Shown here in pieces: positions 1-52,799 of a stretch of DNA of 64,000 nt. Position 1 is the stretch's first letter; the number at the start of each line of letters is the position of its first letter. This stretch comes from Ascarosepion bandense (taxonomy: Eukaryota; Mollusca; Cephalopoda; Sepiida; Sepiidae), in contig JBBBDQ010000225.1 in the NCBI GenBank assembly GCA_037127315.1, positions 2,273,501-2,337,500 on the forward strand, in the 5' to 3' direction. The notes below the pieces were generated by a model. That model had not been told where the DNA came from. It ran no database searches and was given only the letters and a program-made list of their open reading frames with translations. Made by a program: the position numbers and the translations under genes.

Positions 1-329
1 ATGAAAACAGCTCAAAAGGTTTAATTTCTTAGAGAGAGTGAGAAAAAGAAAAACTTGGTGGGCATTTGAATTAAGAGGTCACTGATAGAGAGACTTTATC
101 AGAAGATGTTTGGCTTGAGAAACATAGATCATATCCAGTATTATTCTAAAATTGTAGAACACTGTACCCAAACAAGGGCATTCTCTCATACTGAAAAGAA
201 TACCTTGAAAGAGCCATAAGCACCATTTCTTCCATAGATGATGTTATATCCCCCTATCCTTCAGAGAACAGACATGCTAGAATTACCAAGCAACCCAAGC
301 TTGGAGGAAGGTCAGCAATTGTTTTCTTT

Positions 330-430
330 CAAAGCTACTGGTAGGAATGGCATCCCATCTATGATTGTTAAACAGGCTTCTTGAACTATTCTTTGTCATA
401 TCACCTATTTGTTTAAGAACAATGATAAAA
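330..430 (+). pseudogene. LINE reverse-transcriptase relic, N-terminal part
   Basis: The plus strand reads roughly KATGRNGIPSMIVKQAS, then a stop, then TILCHITYLFKNN. This resembles the 'GKATGPDGIP' block at the start of non-LTR reverse transcriptase. Only about 100 bp is recognisable. It probably belongs with the fragment at 1150-1560, the two being separated by the composite element between them. Confidence 0.5.
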
Positions 431-514
431 AAACAATTTGATTTGCCAATAATAAAAAAACAATTTTGATTTAGTGGCTTTGTTCTCGGCTTGGAGTTAA
501 AATGTCTTGAATAT

Positions 515-1145
515 TGTTGAATTCTGTTCTGGGTGAGCCATTATTTTTTTATTTTTTGTTCGTTTTTCCTAATTTTTGCTTGATTTTAAAACTTTTCATG
601 CTTAATTGAAGGATTGATTTTGTTTTCTTAGACATTTCATTGCCTGGACTTTAACTAAGTTAAAACTTATCAAGTCAAAAACGTTTTTTTTTCTTTTTGT
701 TTCCTGTTTAGGATGCGGTTTCCAGTTTTCTCTTTTCCAATCTTTTCACTCTTTTCCTTTTTTATTATTTTTTTTTCAATTGGAGTAGATAGACTAAACT
801 ATCGCCCGGTTCACACTCCGCCCACATCTATTGAACAGGTGAAGAGGCTCATCCCTTGTTTCCTGTTTAGGATGCGGTTTCCGGTTTTCTCTTTTCCAAT
901 CTTTTCACTCTTTTCCTTTTTTATTATTTTTTTTCAATTTGAGTAGATAGACTAAACTATCGCCCGGTTCACACTCCACCCACATCTATTGAACAGGTGA
1001 AGAGGCTCATCCCTTGTTTCCTATTTAGGATGTGGTTTCCGGCTTTCTCTTTTCCATTCTTTTTACCCTTACGTAGCCCCCTGCGCATCAGTGGCGTTAC
1101 CGCCTTGCTTGGGGTGATATGATTAAAAAAAAAACAAAAACAAAC
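515..1145 (+). mobile_element. Composite non-autonomous retroelement, copy 1 (VNTR plus LINE 3' tail)
   Basis: Layout: a unique 5' segment (515 to about 690) that starts at the same base as copy 2; a ~158-bp tandem repeat beginning at 697, 856 and 1014 (the third is partial); a tail at 1071-1124; and an A-rich end to about 1145. The tail begins acgtagccccctgcgcatca and matches the 3' end of the LINE at 23.3-26.3 kb. No ORF of substance is present. I found no clear target-site duplication. It resembles SVA in architecture only, not in sequence. Confidence 0.75.
697..1062 (+). repeat. ~158-bp tandem repeat inside composite element copy 1
   Basis: Units begin ttgtttcctgtttaggatg at 697, 856 and 1014 (ttgtttcctatttaggatg in the third). 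Each full unit contains ctatcgcccggttcacactc and ends in gaagaggctcatccc. The third unit is truncated where the LINE-like tail starts. Confidence 0.85.
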
Positions 1146-1149
1146 TAAC

Positions 1150-1560
1150 CAGGTGTTATACATGGTCTTTGTTGATCTGAACAAAGCTTTTGACAGTGTC
1201 AGTTGCAATACCCATGTGGAAAGGGTTAAAAAATCTGAATACCTGACAAAATACTGAATGTTATCTAACTTTATAAAGATATAAAAGTATGCTAGATGGC
1301 AAATGTTCTGTGTTATTTGTTGCCACAAATAGTACAAAAACAAAACTCTGTTATAGTTTTTCTATAATGCTTCACTACACATATGGTAATGCAGATACTA
1401 GTGTGAGATTGGAATTCTGTATCTCAGGTATCTTTCTTTAAATAATTAATATTTAAAGCCAAAATGCTTAACAGATGTATTTTATCAATGAGCTTCTCTT
1501 TGCTGATGATGTGGCAGTCATTTTAAATTCAATTTTAGAAAAACAAAAGATCATTTGCCA
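1150..1560 (+). pseudogene. LINE reverse-transcriptase relic, catalytic part
   Basis: Translates in part to MVFVDLNKAFDSVS (RT motif A region) and, about 330 bp later, ELLFADDVAVI (the xADD catalytic motif), with frame breaks between. This is a decayed non-LTR reverse transcriptase, probably the continuation of 330-430. Confidence 0.65.
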
Positions 1561-2936
1561 GTAAAACATTTAGATTGACAATTAGTATTAAGACAAAATC
1601 AACACCCTAAAACGTTAATGTTAAGCAGTAGCAGCCAGTTCTGATTTCAAATTGCACCTATTAAAATTGATGCAAAAGAACTCAAATATGTAAAATATTT
1701 TACAGAGTTGTCCACTTTGCTAACTGGTAATCTCTTCTCTAGAAGAGATTGACAGTTAGCAGCCTAAAAAGTCATGTTAGACAAAAAAAATAAAAAAATA
1801 AATAAACAAAGACTGAAGTTGGAACTGTTAATCAAATGTTAAAAGACATTACTTGTTTGAGAGTAACAAGTATGATAATTTACTTAAAATTATTGTAATA
1901 TGAAAAACCTTTATTTTATCTAAATATGTTGCAAGTCATCTGTAGCAAATATTGGGTCTGAACTCAAAACTAACCTCAATAATTATTTACATTAATGAAT
2001 CAATGCTTCATCCTTGTTTGTATAGGAAGTCATATAAAATGCGTGATTCTAGGATTTAAATATATAAAAGGTAATATGGATTTGAATAGTCAAGATTTCT
2101 GAGCTTATAGATATATTAGTAAATATAATTTAACATTTAATTGCAAACTAGATTTTGAAATCGTATTGGGGAAGTTTTTTTTTGAATTATGGAAGAAAAA
2201 AGTGGCAAAGAGAAATTCTTTAAATTATAAAGTAAACTTAATAAATTCTTTGTCTTAAAACTAAAAATTTGATTTTACAGGAATTATACACCCATTACAA
2301 AACCTGCTAAATATTTTTGTACTTTTTCTATGCAAAGATTGAAATCACTGAAATTATGCAACATGCCTTTTTATTGATTAAATTCCCATGAATAATAAAA
2401 TAATTATAATTATTTTAACATTTTCTTTCATATTAGTACTTTCTGAAAAAGTTCAAGCAGGGAAAAAAATAAAACAAAAAAAAAAAAAAAATTCTATTTC
2501 TTTTTTCACCAGAGACGTGAAAAAAGAAATAGATTAAGATTTTTGAATAAGGGTTTTTTAAAAAAATAGTAACTACTTTTAGGTTTGGCTGAAACTTTTC
2601 AGCACGATGTGCATATATACTTTTAAGTAAAGTAAGAAAATATATAACAGGCTGATAGGAGTATCAGTCGCTTTATGTTATTTGAGCCTAAATAATAAGG
2701 ATAAAAACAAATGAGAGAAGAGAGTAGCATCAACTATCAACTTGGAACTCAAAAGTAATGACAAACATGTTGACAATGAATGAATATGTGAAGAAATCCA
2801 ATGTTGTGTAAAGAAACAAAAATGGATTCTGAACTTTTCTCTGAATGCTGTCTAAACAATCATGGTATCCATGAATCATTTCTAAATAATTTGAAGGATG
2901 GAATTTGTATGCATGTGTGACTGTCTCAAATTTGTC
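1561..2936. other. AT-rich stretch downstream of ALAD, no gene seen
   Basis: No ORF or recognised repeat apart from a poly-A run near 2473-2490 and the hairpin at 2494-2532. It could contain the ALAD 3' UTR. Confidence 0.5.
2494..2532. repeat. Perfect 16-bp inverted repeat
   Basis: Arms 2494-2509 (ctatttcttttttcac) and 2517-2532 (gtgaaaaaagaaatag) are exact complements around a 7-nt loop. It lies beyond the ALAD stop and could be in the 3' UTR if the distal poly(A) signal is used. Confidence 0.8.
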
Positions 2937-2942
2937 TTTAAT
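2937..2942 (-). promoter_or_regulatory. Possible ALAD poly(A) signal (ATTAAA)
   Basis: ATTAAA on the minus strand 33 bp after the stop codon. A canonical AATAAA occurs about 600 bp further on at 2370-2375. Either could be used; AT-rich DNA makes chance matches likely. Confidence 0.25.
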
Positions 2943-2974
2943 GTTAAAAATTCAAACTTAATGAGATTAAAGTA

Positions 2975-44800
<41,826 letters not shown>

Positions 44801-44857
44801 ATCAGTCCAAAATGTTCACAACTTCCTTCTCGACGCAAGTGCTGCTGGGAACGCCTA

Positions 44858-44865
44858 TGACGTCA
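44858..44865. promoter_or_regulatory. CRE/ATF palindrome TGACGTCA near the ALAD start
   Basis: A full 8-bp CRE consensus lies 58 bp upstream of the ALAD ATG, in the region where the 5' UTR or core promoter should be. Seen: an exact match in a locally GC-richer stretch. Inferred: regulation by CREB/ATF-type factors. No TATA box is evident. Confidence 0.45.
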
Positions 44866-44880
44866 CTACAATATACACTA

Positions 44881-45740
44881 ATTAACAACCTAATACTGAC
44901 CCTCTCCAATCCATATTAGTTTCTCTAGTCTACAGTACACATTATTAAAAATTAAAATGAACTCCATTTAAATTGGAAAAGATACAAAAATATTGAAAAA
45001 ACTGAAAATATAGCAATTCGTGTAACGATCGACACAGAAATTTGTGCGAGTGGAGTGTTTGTTTTTTTTTCCTTCAAATCATTCACGATCGTGCAATGGG
45101 ATTATTTTTATTTTATTTTATTTATTTTATTTTTTTACGTATGTGTATTTGTAAAATTTAAGCAACGGTATTGTACTTTTTAAAAAACGGTATTATTGTA
45201 CTTTTAAAAAATTTAGAGAATTGAATCAACCTCTAATCCATTGCCCAACTTAAGCAAAATTCATACTATTATTATAGTATTATTTATATTGAGAAAAAGG
45301 CTGCTAAAAATTAGTTTAAATATGAGGAAATTTAGTCATTCAGTTAACTCAAACTGCCATACGTGTGTCGCGGTCCCAAACAGCCGCTCCTAAAAAGATA
45401 CGATCCTAACAGCAGCAGCTATGAGCCGTCTCCTTACCCCAAAACGAACATAGCAAACATAACAGCGAGTAGCCTTCCTCTGAACTTGACCAACAAAAAA
45501 GAAAATTCAAGAAAATTTAAGTACACGTGCGACACAGATCAAGTCTGCAAATAAACACGAGCCTAAAATTATCGAAATAAACATGGATTTAAGCGGCGCT
45601 AGCCAAAACACCAAACAACGTGGGGAGCAATTAATATTTAGCACTTTTCAACTCCTGCAGATCTAGGAGCAGTGAGCGAACAGATCTTCACTTATTAACA
45701 GCCTCTCCGCGCCCGATAAATTCCTCTTTCGGGGTATACC
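44881..45740. other. Upstream region of ALAD, no gene seen
   Basis: Between the CRE site and the tRNA-like sequence. An open frame at 45363-45554 has no recognisable domain. Likely contains promoter sequence. Confidence 0.4.
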
Positions 45741-45749
45741 TAAGACACC

Positions 45750-45835
45750 ACGAGGTGGTGCAATGGTTAGCAAGCTTGTCTCGCTAGAACTATTGCAATT
45801 CAGTAGTGAGTTCGATCCTCACTGGGCGCTCCATA
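45750..45835 (+). repeat. tRNA-like sequence at the edge of the tandem array
   Basis: A-box match tggtgcaatgg and B-box match gttcgatcc. The T-arm gtgagttcgatcctcac folds with a perfect 5-bp stem and 7-nt loop. The 5' acceptor strand does not pair with gggcgctcca and no normal anticodon arm is seen, so it looks like a SINE head rather than a tRNA gene. Directly followed by gtgtcacatct, a word of the array unit. Confidence 0.7.
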
Positions 45836-45881
45836 CTTTCGACCGTGTGTCACATCTAAGCTGCGCTTAGGAAATTATTAT

Positions 45882-48475
45882 ACCTAAGACAAATCAAGAT
45901 CAGTTATGACCGGTTTTGAACCTGTTCATCCACGGTGGATAGGTAATGTTTTACCAGTATCTGCGTGTACGCGCTCAGGTTCCCCACGTTAAAAAAGATC
46001 TTGTGTCACATTTCTCTCAAGTGGAGGAGAAGGGTAAATAATGGCGTAGCCTTATCCTTCGGGCTAGGTATACCTAAGACAAATTAAAATCAGTTATGAC
46101 CGGTTTTGAACTTGTCCATCCACGGTGGATAGGTAATGTTTGATCAGTACCTGGGTGTACGCGCTCAGGTTCCCCACGTTAAAAAAAACCTTGTGTCACA
46201 TCTCTCTCAAGTGGGGGAGAAGAGTAAATCATGGTGCTGCCCTAGACTTCGGGCTGGGCATTCCTAAGACATGCAAAAACCTGTTATTACCGGTTTTGAA
46301 CCTACTTTGGATAGGCAATGTTTGACCAGTACCCGGGTGTACGCGCTCAGGTTCCACACGTTAAAAAAGACCTTGTGTCACATCTCTCTCAAGTGGGGGA
46401 GAAGGGTAAATATTGGCGTAGCCTGATCCTTCGGGCTGGGTATAACTAAGACAAATTAATATCAGTTATGACCGGTTTTGAACCTGTCCACCCATGGTGG
46501 ATAGGTAATGTTTGACCAGTAGCTGGGTGTACGCGCTCAGGTTCCCCACGTTAAAAAAGACCTTGTGTCACATCTCCCTCAAGTGGGGGAGAAGGGCAAA
46601 TATTGGCGTAGCCTTAGCCTTCGGGCTGGGTATACCTAAGACAAATTAATATCAGTTATGACCGGTTTTGAACCTGTCCACCCACGGTGGATAGGTAATG
46701 TTTGACCAGTATCTGGGTGTACGCGCTCAGGTTCACCACGTTAAAAAAAAATTGTGTCACATCTCTCTCAAGTGGGGGAGAAGGGTAAATATTGGCGTAG
46801 CCTGATCCTTCGGGCTGGGTATAACTAAGACAAATTAATATCAGTTATGACCGGTTTTGAACCTGTCCTACCACCCATGGTGGATAGGTAATGTTTGACC
46901 AGTAGCAGGGTGTACGCGCTCAGGTTCCCCACGTTAAAAAAGACCTTGTGTCACATCTCCCTCAAGTGGGGGAGAAGGGCAAATATTGGCGTAGCCTTAG
47001 CCTTCGGGGTGGGTATACCTAAGACAAATTAATATCAGTTATGACCGGTTTTGAACCAGTCCACCCATGGTGGATAGGTAATGTTTGACCAGTATCTGGG
47101 TGTACGCGCTCAGGTTCCCCACGTTAAAAAAGACCTTGTGTCACATCTCTCTCAAGTGGGGGAGAAGGGCAAATATTGGCGTAGCCTTAGCCTTCGGGCT
47201 GGGTATACCTAAGACAAATTAATATCAGTTATGACCGGTTTTGAACCTGTCCACCCACGGTGGATAGGTAATGTTTGGCCAGTATCTGGGTGTACGCGCT
47301 CAGGTTCACCACGTTAAAAAAAAATTGTGTCACATCTCTCTCAAGTGGGGGAGAAGAGTAAATCATGGTGCTGCCCTAGACTTCGGGTTGAGCATTCCTA
47401 AGACATGTAAAAACCTGTTATTACCGGTTTTGAACATACCCACCTATTTGGATAGGCAATATTTGACCAGTACCTGGGTGTACGGGCTCAGGTTCCCCAC
47501 GTTAAAAAAGACCTTGTGTCACATCTCTCTCAAGTGGGGGAGAAGGGTAAATATAGGCGTAGCCTTATCCTTCGGGCTGGGTATACCTAAGACAAATTAA
47601 TATCAGTTATGACCGGTTTTGAACCAGTCCACCCATGGTGGATAGGTAATGTTTGACCAGTAGCTGGGTGTACGCGCTCAGGTTCCCCACGTTAAAAAAG
47701 AGCTTGTGTCACATCTCTCTCAAGTGGGGGAGAAGGATAAATATTGGCGTAGCCTTATCCTTCGGGCTGGGTATACCTAAGACAAATCAAGATCAGTTAT
47801 GACCGGTTTTGAACCTGTTCATCCACGGTGGATAGGTAATGTTTGACCAGTATCTGCGTGTACGCGCTCAGGTTCCCCACGTTAAAAAAACCTTGTGTCA
47901 CATCTCTCTCAAGTGGGGGAGAAGAGTAAATCATGGTGCTGCCCTAGACTTAGGGCTGGGCATTCCTAAGACATGTAAAAACCTGTTATTACCGGTTTTG
48001 AACCTACTTTGGATAGGCAATGTTTGACCAGTACCTGGGTGTACGCGCTCAGGTTCCCCACGTTAAAAAAGACCTTGTGTCACATCTCTCTCAAGTGGGG
48101 GAGAAGGGTAAATATTGGCGTAACCTTATCCTTCGGGCTGGGTATACCTAAGACAAATTAAGACCAGTTATGACCGGTTTTGAACCTGTTCTCCCACGGT
48201 GGATAGGTAATGTTTGACCAGTACCTGGGTGTACGCGCTCAGGTTCACCACGTTAAAAAAGACCTTGTGTCACATCTCTCTCAAGTGGGGGAGAAGGGTA
48301 AATATTGGCGTAGCCTGATCCTTCGGCCTGGGTATACCTAAGACAAATTAATATCAGTTATGACCGGTTTTGAACCTGGCCATCCACGGTGGATAGGTAA
48401 TGTTTGACCAGTATCTGGGTGTACGCGCTCAGGTTCCCCACGTTAAAAAAGACCTTTTGTCACATATGAAACAGA
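45882..48475 (+). repeat. ~189-bp tandem array, 14 units
   Basis: Units start at cctaagaca at about 45883, 46072, 46262, 46443, 46633, 46821, 47016, 47206, 47395, 47585, 47775, 47963, 48145 and 48335; the last is cut at 48475. Shared words include gaccggttttgaacct, gtgtacgcgctcaggttc and tcaagtgggggagaag. A minority subtype (units near 46262, 47395, 47963) has gacatg, then aaaacctgttattac and is preceded by catggtgctgccctagac. It lies about 1.1 kb upstream of the ALAD start. Confidence 0.95.
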
Positions 48476-48779
48476 AAATTCATAATGACGTTATTTCACA
48501 TCTAAAAGCGAAAAAAAAAAAAAAAAAAAAGAAAATTAGCAAAGGCGCCCGATAGTCAATAGTTGCGGAACATTATTATATAACAGTGCTTATGAACAAA
48601 ATTATGAAAACAACATCGATGCCAAAATATTAATTTGTATGTTGCAGAGGCCGAGGTAAGGAAAGGGTCTCGACCTCGCAAACTTTTGTTTGTGTGAAAA
48701 CAGCAAAGACAATGAGGAGACGGAGGCGAAGATATAGCGTTACAATGACAATTTTATTGGGATAAAAATCGACGAGCAA

Positions 48780-49070
48780 AAGGTAGAAAATCGGAAAAGG
48801 CTGGAAGGTCGGCAGCGGTTGACGGAATCAGCTCAGGCTGGAATGTCGTCAGCGTCTGGCAGGATCGGTACAGGCTGAAACGTCGTCGGCCGGCTGAAAT
48901 GCCTCATGTACAGCTCAGGCTGGAAAGTCGTGGTTGGTCAGCAGGGAAGGCACAAGCAGAAACGTCGTCGTCGGCCGGCGGGAACGCCGTCAGCCTCTGT
49001 ATCGATACAAGCTAGAACTTCATCGTAGGTCGTCAGTGTCTGACGTGAACAGCTCAATCTGAAATATCGT
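48780..49070 (+). repeat. CpG-rich degenerate minisatellite
   Basis: Irregular repeats of about 60-70 bp built on caggctgga(a/t)(a/t)gtcgtc, with gtcggccggc blocks. GC- and CpG-rich in an otherwise AT-rich window. Preceded by ttttattgggataaaaatcg, an LTR-like or poly(A)-signal-like stretch. Confidence 0.6.
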
Positions 49071-49322
49071 CAGGGAGTCATCGTTTCATTTGCCGGATTG
49101 ACCGTTACCCACGTTCGATCCGGCAAAGTCAAGCCTCAAGCACAGGACGAAGCAGAGTCAAGCCTCAAGCGGGACCGACTGCTAACTAAAACGTAATCCG
49201 ATTCAGCAATCAACCGCGAGTTGCAGGATCGCAAACGAAGCGTACGCCTTGCTGGAGGTGGCCAGAGAAAGGAAAGTGAGTATTTGATACTACTCCCCGG
49301 GCAAGGGAAAGCGTTATTTACC

Positions 49323-50190
49323 CTAACGAGTTGTGACACAAAGTTGGATTTTTAAAACGCTCAGGTAACTGGTCAAAGATTACCCATCCTCCGCCCACGC
49401 GGTAACTGGGTACAATGTCAGTCTTAGCTGGTCATTGCTTCCCAAACCTACCCACCTGCCTCCAAGTAGCGAGTGCTGCAGGCGGTCAGGAAGTGAGCAT
49501 CTGAGAATAGATACTACACTTTGATCTTGCCCACCGAGCCAAGGAAGGTTATTTACCCGTTCTTCCTACTTAAGCGAGATGCGACACAAGGTCGGTTTTT
49601 TAAGTGGGGGCCTCGGGCATGAACGATCGAGTAACTGGTCAAAGATTACACAGCCTCCGCCTCCACGGTAAGTGGGTACGAAGCTTGTCTTAGCTAGTCT
49701 TAGCTGGTCATTGCTTGTCAAAGCTGGTCAAAAGCTAGTCTTAGCTGGTCATTACTTTTTAATGTGGCGAACCTTAGCATGTACGCTCAGGCTACTGGTC
49801 AAAGATTATCCAGGCACCGCATACGCAGTAACTGGGTACAAAGCTGGTCTTAGTTAGTCATTATTTGTGAAAGCTGGTCAAAATTAGTCTTAGCTGGTCA
49901 TTATTTCCAGGTAGCCGGCGATCAGGAAGTGCACTTCGATCCTGACCGACGTGATGCGGAAGGGTATTTACCCGCCCTCCCTCACTGAGGCGAGATGTGA
50001 CGCAAGGTCGTTTTTTTTTTTAAGTGGGAACCCCGGGCGCAAACGCTCGGATTAATGGACAAAGATTACCTAGCCCCCGATTACGCGGTAACTGGGTATG
50101 ATGCTAGTCTTAGCTGGTCATTGCTTCTAAACCCAGTCAGCGAGCAGGCAGTGAGTATATGTGAGATGTGACACAAGGACGGATTTTTTT
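49323..50190 (-). repeat. Diverged, inverted relatives of the 189-bp array
   Basis: On the plus strand about five units carry the reverse complement of array words: gtgacacaa(g/a)gt at 49332, 49577, 49996 and 50165, followed by tttttaa, gctcag(g/t) and actggtcaaagatta (array complement: actggtcaaacattacc). Interleaved is a ~20-bp word, agtcttagctggtcattgct, absent from the forward array. Confidence 0.75.
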
Positions 50191-50497
50191 TTGTAACCCA
50201 TAATGTGCACTTTGTTGCATATAACGACCTCTGCAATATATTCTCTGGTGCGGCTGTATCCCAATAAACATTGTTTTTGCTATTTACATGATCTGAAAGC
50301 AGAAAGTGCACTTTGTCTGAGAACCAAACATGATCCAAGAAGTCTGGATTGTCTTCGATTGTATTACAAAACCATTCACACATGGTTACGTGTTTTTCCA
50401 TATCCGTCTCCGTAAGTTTTTGCTTTAATAGGATGCCGTTAGGATACAAATAAATATTTGATTTAAGAACACGCCTCAAAGACTTGAGAGATTCCAA
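50190..50497 (-). pseudogene. Tc1/mariner-like transposase fragment
   Basis: Contains EDNPDFLDHVWFSDKVHFLL (D in the FSDE-type catalytic block, here FSDK), then VNSKNNVYW and KCTLWV. This is the central DDE/D transposase region. No N-terminal DNA-binding domain or terminal repeats recognised. Confidence 0.72.
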
Positions 50498-50948
50498 GTT
50501 GTTGACTTCTAACCCTAACCCACAGCCTCAATGTTCCATTTTGTTCTCCCAGAATGTATCCCTCAGACCTTTAAAGTTCAGATTTTGCACAGTCCCATAA
50601 TCTCTGAAATTCTCAACCCAGTCAAAATTTCTGCTTTTTGATGGAGTATGATGACACTAAAATTTTCTCCGAAAGTTTGCTTGCACTACTAATTTATTAG
50701 TGAAACAGACCTCCACACAAAATGTCTTTTCCTTGGTTGACCAAGATATATTGGGGAAATTAATGTTCCAATATTTCATGCACAAAGTCAACTTATATAC
50801 CCTGAAAGAAAAGAAGGAAAATTAATATTAAAAGTTTCAGACACAAATTTGTAGGTTCTGTGTTTTTTTTTTTGAGGGAGTCACTCTGTATACAAATATT
50901 TATTTTGTATTTTTCAACTGTTCATTTTCTTTTAATCATTATCTTCTT

Positions 50949-51660
50949 TTATGTGCCATGTCCTTTCAGGACGTAGGCGATCATGGCTTTCCACATCTCT
51001 TTATTCCTGGTGGCTCTTAGCACGCTTTCTCTTGTTGCATCATGCAACCCTCGTTCCGTTATCCACCTGATCAGGTCCTTAAAATGTGTTATCCGCTGCT
51101 TTCCCCTGTCTCTTTTTCCCTCTCTCTGGCCTGTTAGTATCAGATTCTCCAAGCCCTCATTCCTCATTGCATGTCCCAGGAACTTTAGTTATCTCTTCCT
51201 GATGCTCAATATTCATTTCTTTTTCATTTCCATCCTTTACAAACCTCGTCATTGCTCACATGCTCGGTCCATGATATCCGCAGCATCCTGCTGCATCAAG
51301 TTTTTTCTTCATCTTCGAAGATATTGTCCAACATTAACTGCCATATTGAATAACCGACATCACATAGCAATCCAGTACTCTCTTCTTTGTTTCTAGCGAA
51401 ATTGTCCTATTTCTTAATACTTTACTCAACTTCTGAAATGCTTCTTTCGCCATGCCAATTCGCCTTTGGATCTCTGTGTCGCACTTTCCGTCTTCTGTTA
51501 GAACACTTCCTAGGTATTTAAATTTTTGTATATGCTTGATTTTAGAGTCCCTCACCTGTATTTGGCATTTTGGGCTTCCCTTTTTGCTGATGATCATGTA
51601 TTCGGTTTCTTGCAGTTTATTTGTAGTCCTTTCTTGTCACTCTCTTCAGCTACCTTCTGT
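50949..51660 (-). pseudogene. RTE-like LINE 3' fragment
   Basis: One piece (51597-51334) reads KHIQKFKYLGSVLTEDGKCD, ending CYVMSVIQYGS. A second (51167-50949) reads RGKQRITHFKDLIRWITERG and ends AYVLKGHGT. Same family as 37262-38069, with the same 3' end catgatcgcctacgtcctga. Confidence 0.82.
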
Positions 51661-52230
51661 AGGAGATCTTACATGGCCAATATACACCTAAACCAAATAT
51701 AGCGATATATGGTTGGAACGAACGTTGTCATAAAATAACCATCCACATCACTGGTAATCTCCAACGTACCTGACATATAAAGAAAAGAAAATTTAAGATG
51801 TTCGACAGTGAAATTGAGTAGAGACCCGTTCAATACAAGCTGTTGTCTATTAAGTCACCTGTGTTCATTGGGTCCAACGTGCAAGCGCGGTTTTCATTTA
51901 TGGAAGTCAAGTTTAGTATTGCAGTTTTAAAAAAGCACGACAAGCATTTTATCACGTACTGGCGTCGGTTCCTCCAGATATAGTTTTAAAATTGCAGTCA
52001 GGTGCTTTAATCAAAGGATTACATACACACACACAAAAAGCAAACGACTTATAGGAATCCTTCTACTGGTGTTTCTCCGACTTTCCCGATATCTCACTGG
52101 GGTCTTTACTCACTGGTCTTCTGATCAACCCCTCTCTTTCCAGCTTTTGGTGCCTCTCATTATAACCGTCCGAGAGGCGTGATCTAGCCCAAACGGTCAA
52201 ATATTTAATTACCGTCTAAAATCCTTGCTC
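51661..52230. other. No gene recognised
   Basis: Moderate GC content, no long ORF, no element I can name. Confidence 0.5.
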
Positions 52231-52290
52231 TTGCGTGTGGTCGTTTTCACACTTAGGATTTTTTATTTCAATCCTTTTGTCAACGAGTGA

Positions 52291-52370
52291 AAAAAACAAA
52301 ACAAAACAAACAAACAAACAAACAAACAAACAAACAAAAAACAAACAAAAAACAAACAAAAAATACCATA
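52291..52370. repeat. (AAAC)n-type microsatellite
   Basis: Runs of caaa units over about 80 bp, partly irregular. Confidence 0.9.
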
Positions 52371-52586
52371 TATTTCTTTTTTCATTATCATCGTCGCAAA
52401 ATGCTCTAAAAACAAAGAAACTTTATTTCTGAAAATTCAGTCCCTCTTTTTGACTAGGAGTGGTCTGTCTTTAAGAGTCACAAAATTCTCTCAACAATTT
52501 CTCACACAAGGGAAAAAGATTCTGCTTCAAATCAAACCATAGTCAGCTGTCATTTTATCAATGGTTGTTAATTTTTTTTACAATAA

Positions 52587-52588
52587 CA

Positions 52589-52646
<58 letters not shown>
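52587..52646. repeat. (CA)n-(GA)n compound microsatellite
   Basis: About 10 CA units run directly into about 20 GA units. Confidence 0.95.
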
Positions 52647-52649
<3 letters not shown>

Positions 52650-52799
52650 TTTCACGATAATGGCCATTCTGAATTCGGCTACAAGAAACCATACCGAGTT
52701 TATCTTTCTGACCAAATTTTGTAGCCAGTATCCAAGAGTCGCAAAAATGTTATCGCAAGTGTTTGTTCGTATTCTATGACCGTAAATTTATTTATCCAT

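Noticed and set aside
713..946. 77-codon frame rich in Phe and Ile
   Set aside because: Low-complexity translation of the T-rich repeat units in the composite element; its own sequence repeats because the DNA does.
45750..45835. A functional tRNA gene
   Set aside because: Good T-arm and Pol III boxes, but the acceptor stem does not pair and there is no standard anticodon arm. More like a SINE head.
46140..48027. Open frames of 61-109 codons in the tandem array
   Set aside because: They arise because the ~189-bp unit is often a multiple of three with few stops in one frame. They repeat the array and show no protein domain.
45882..48475. CRISPR-like array
   Set aside because: Units are contiguous ~189-bp tandem repeats without short repeats and unique spacers, and the context is eukaryotic.
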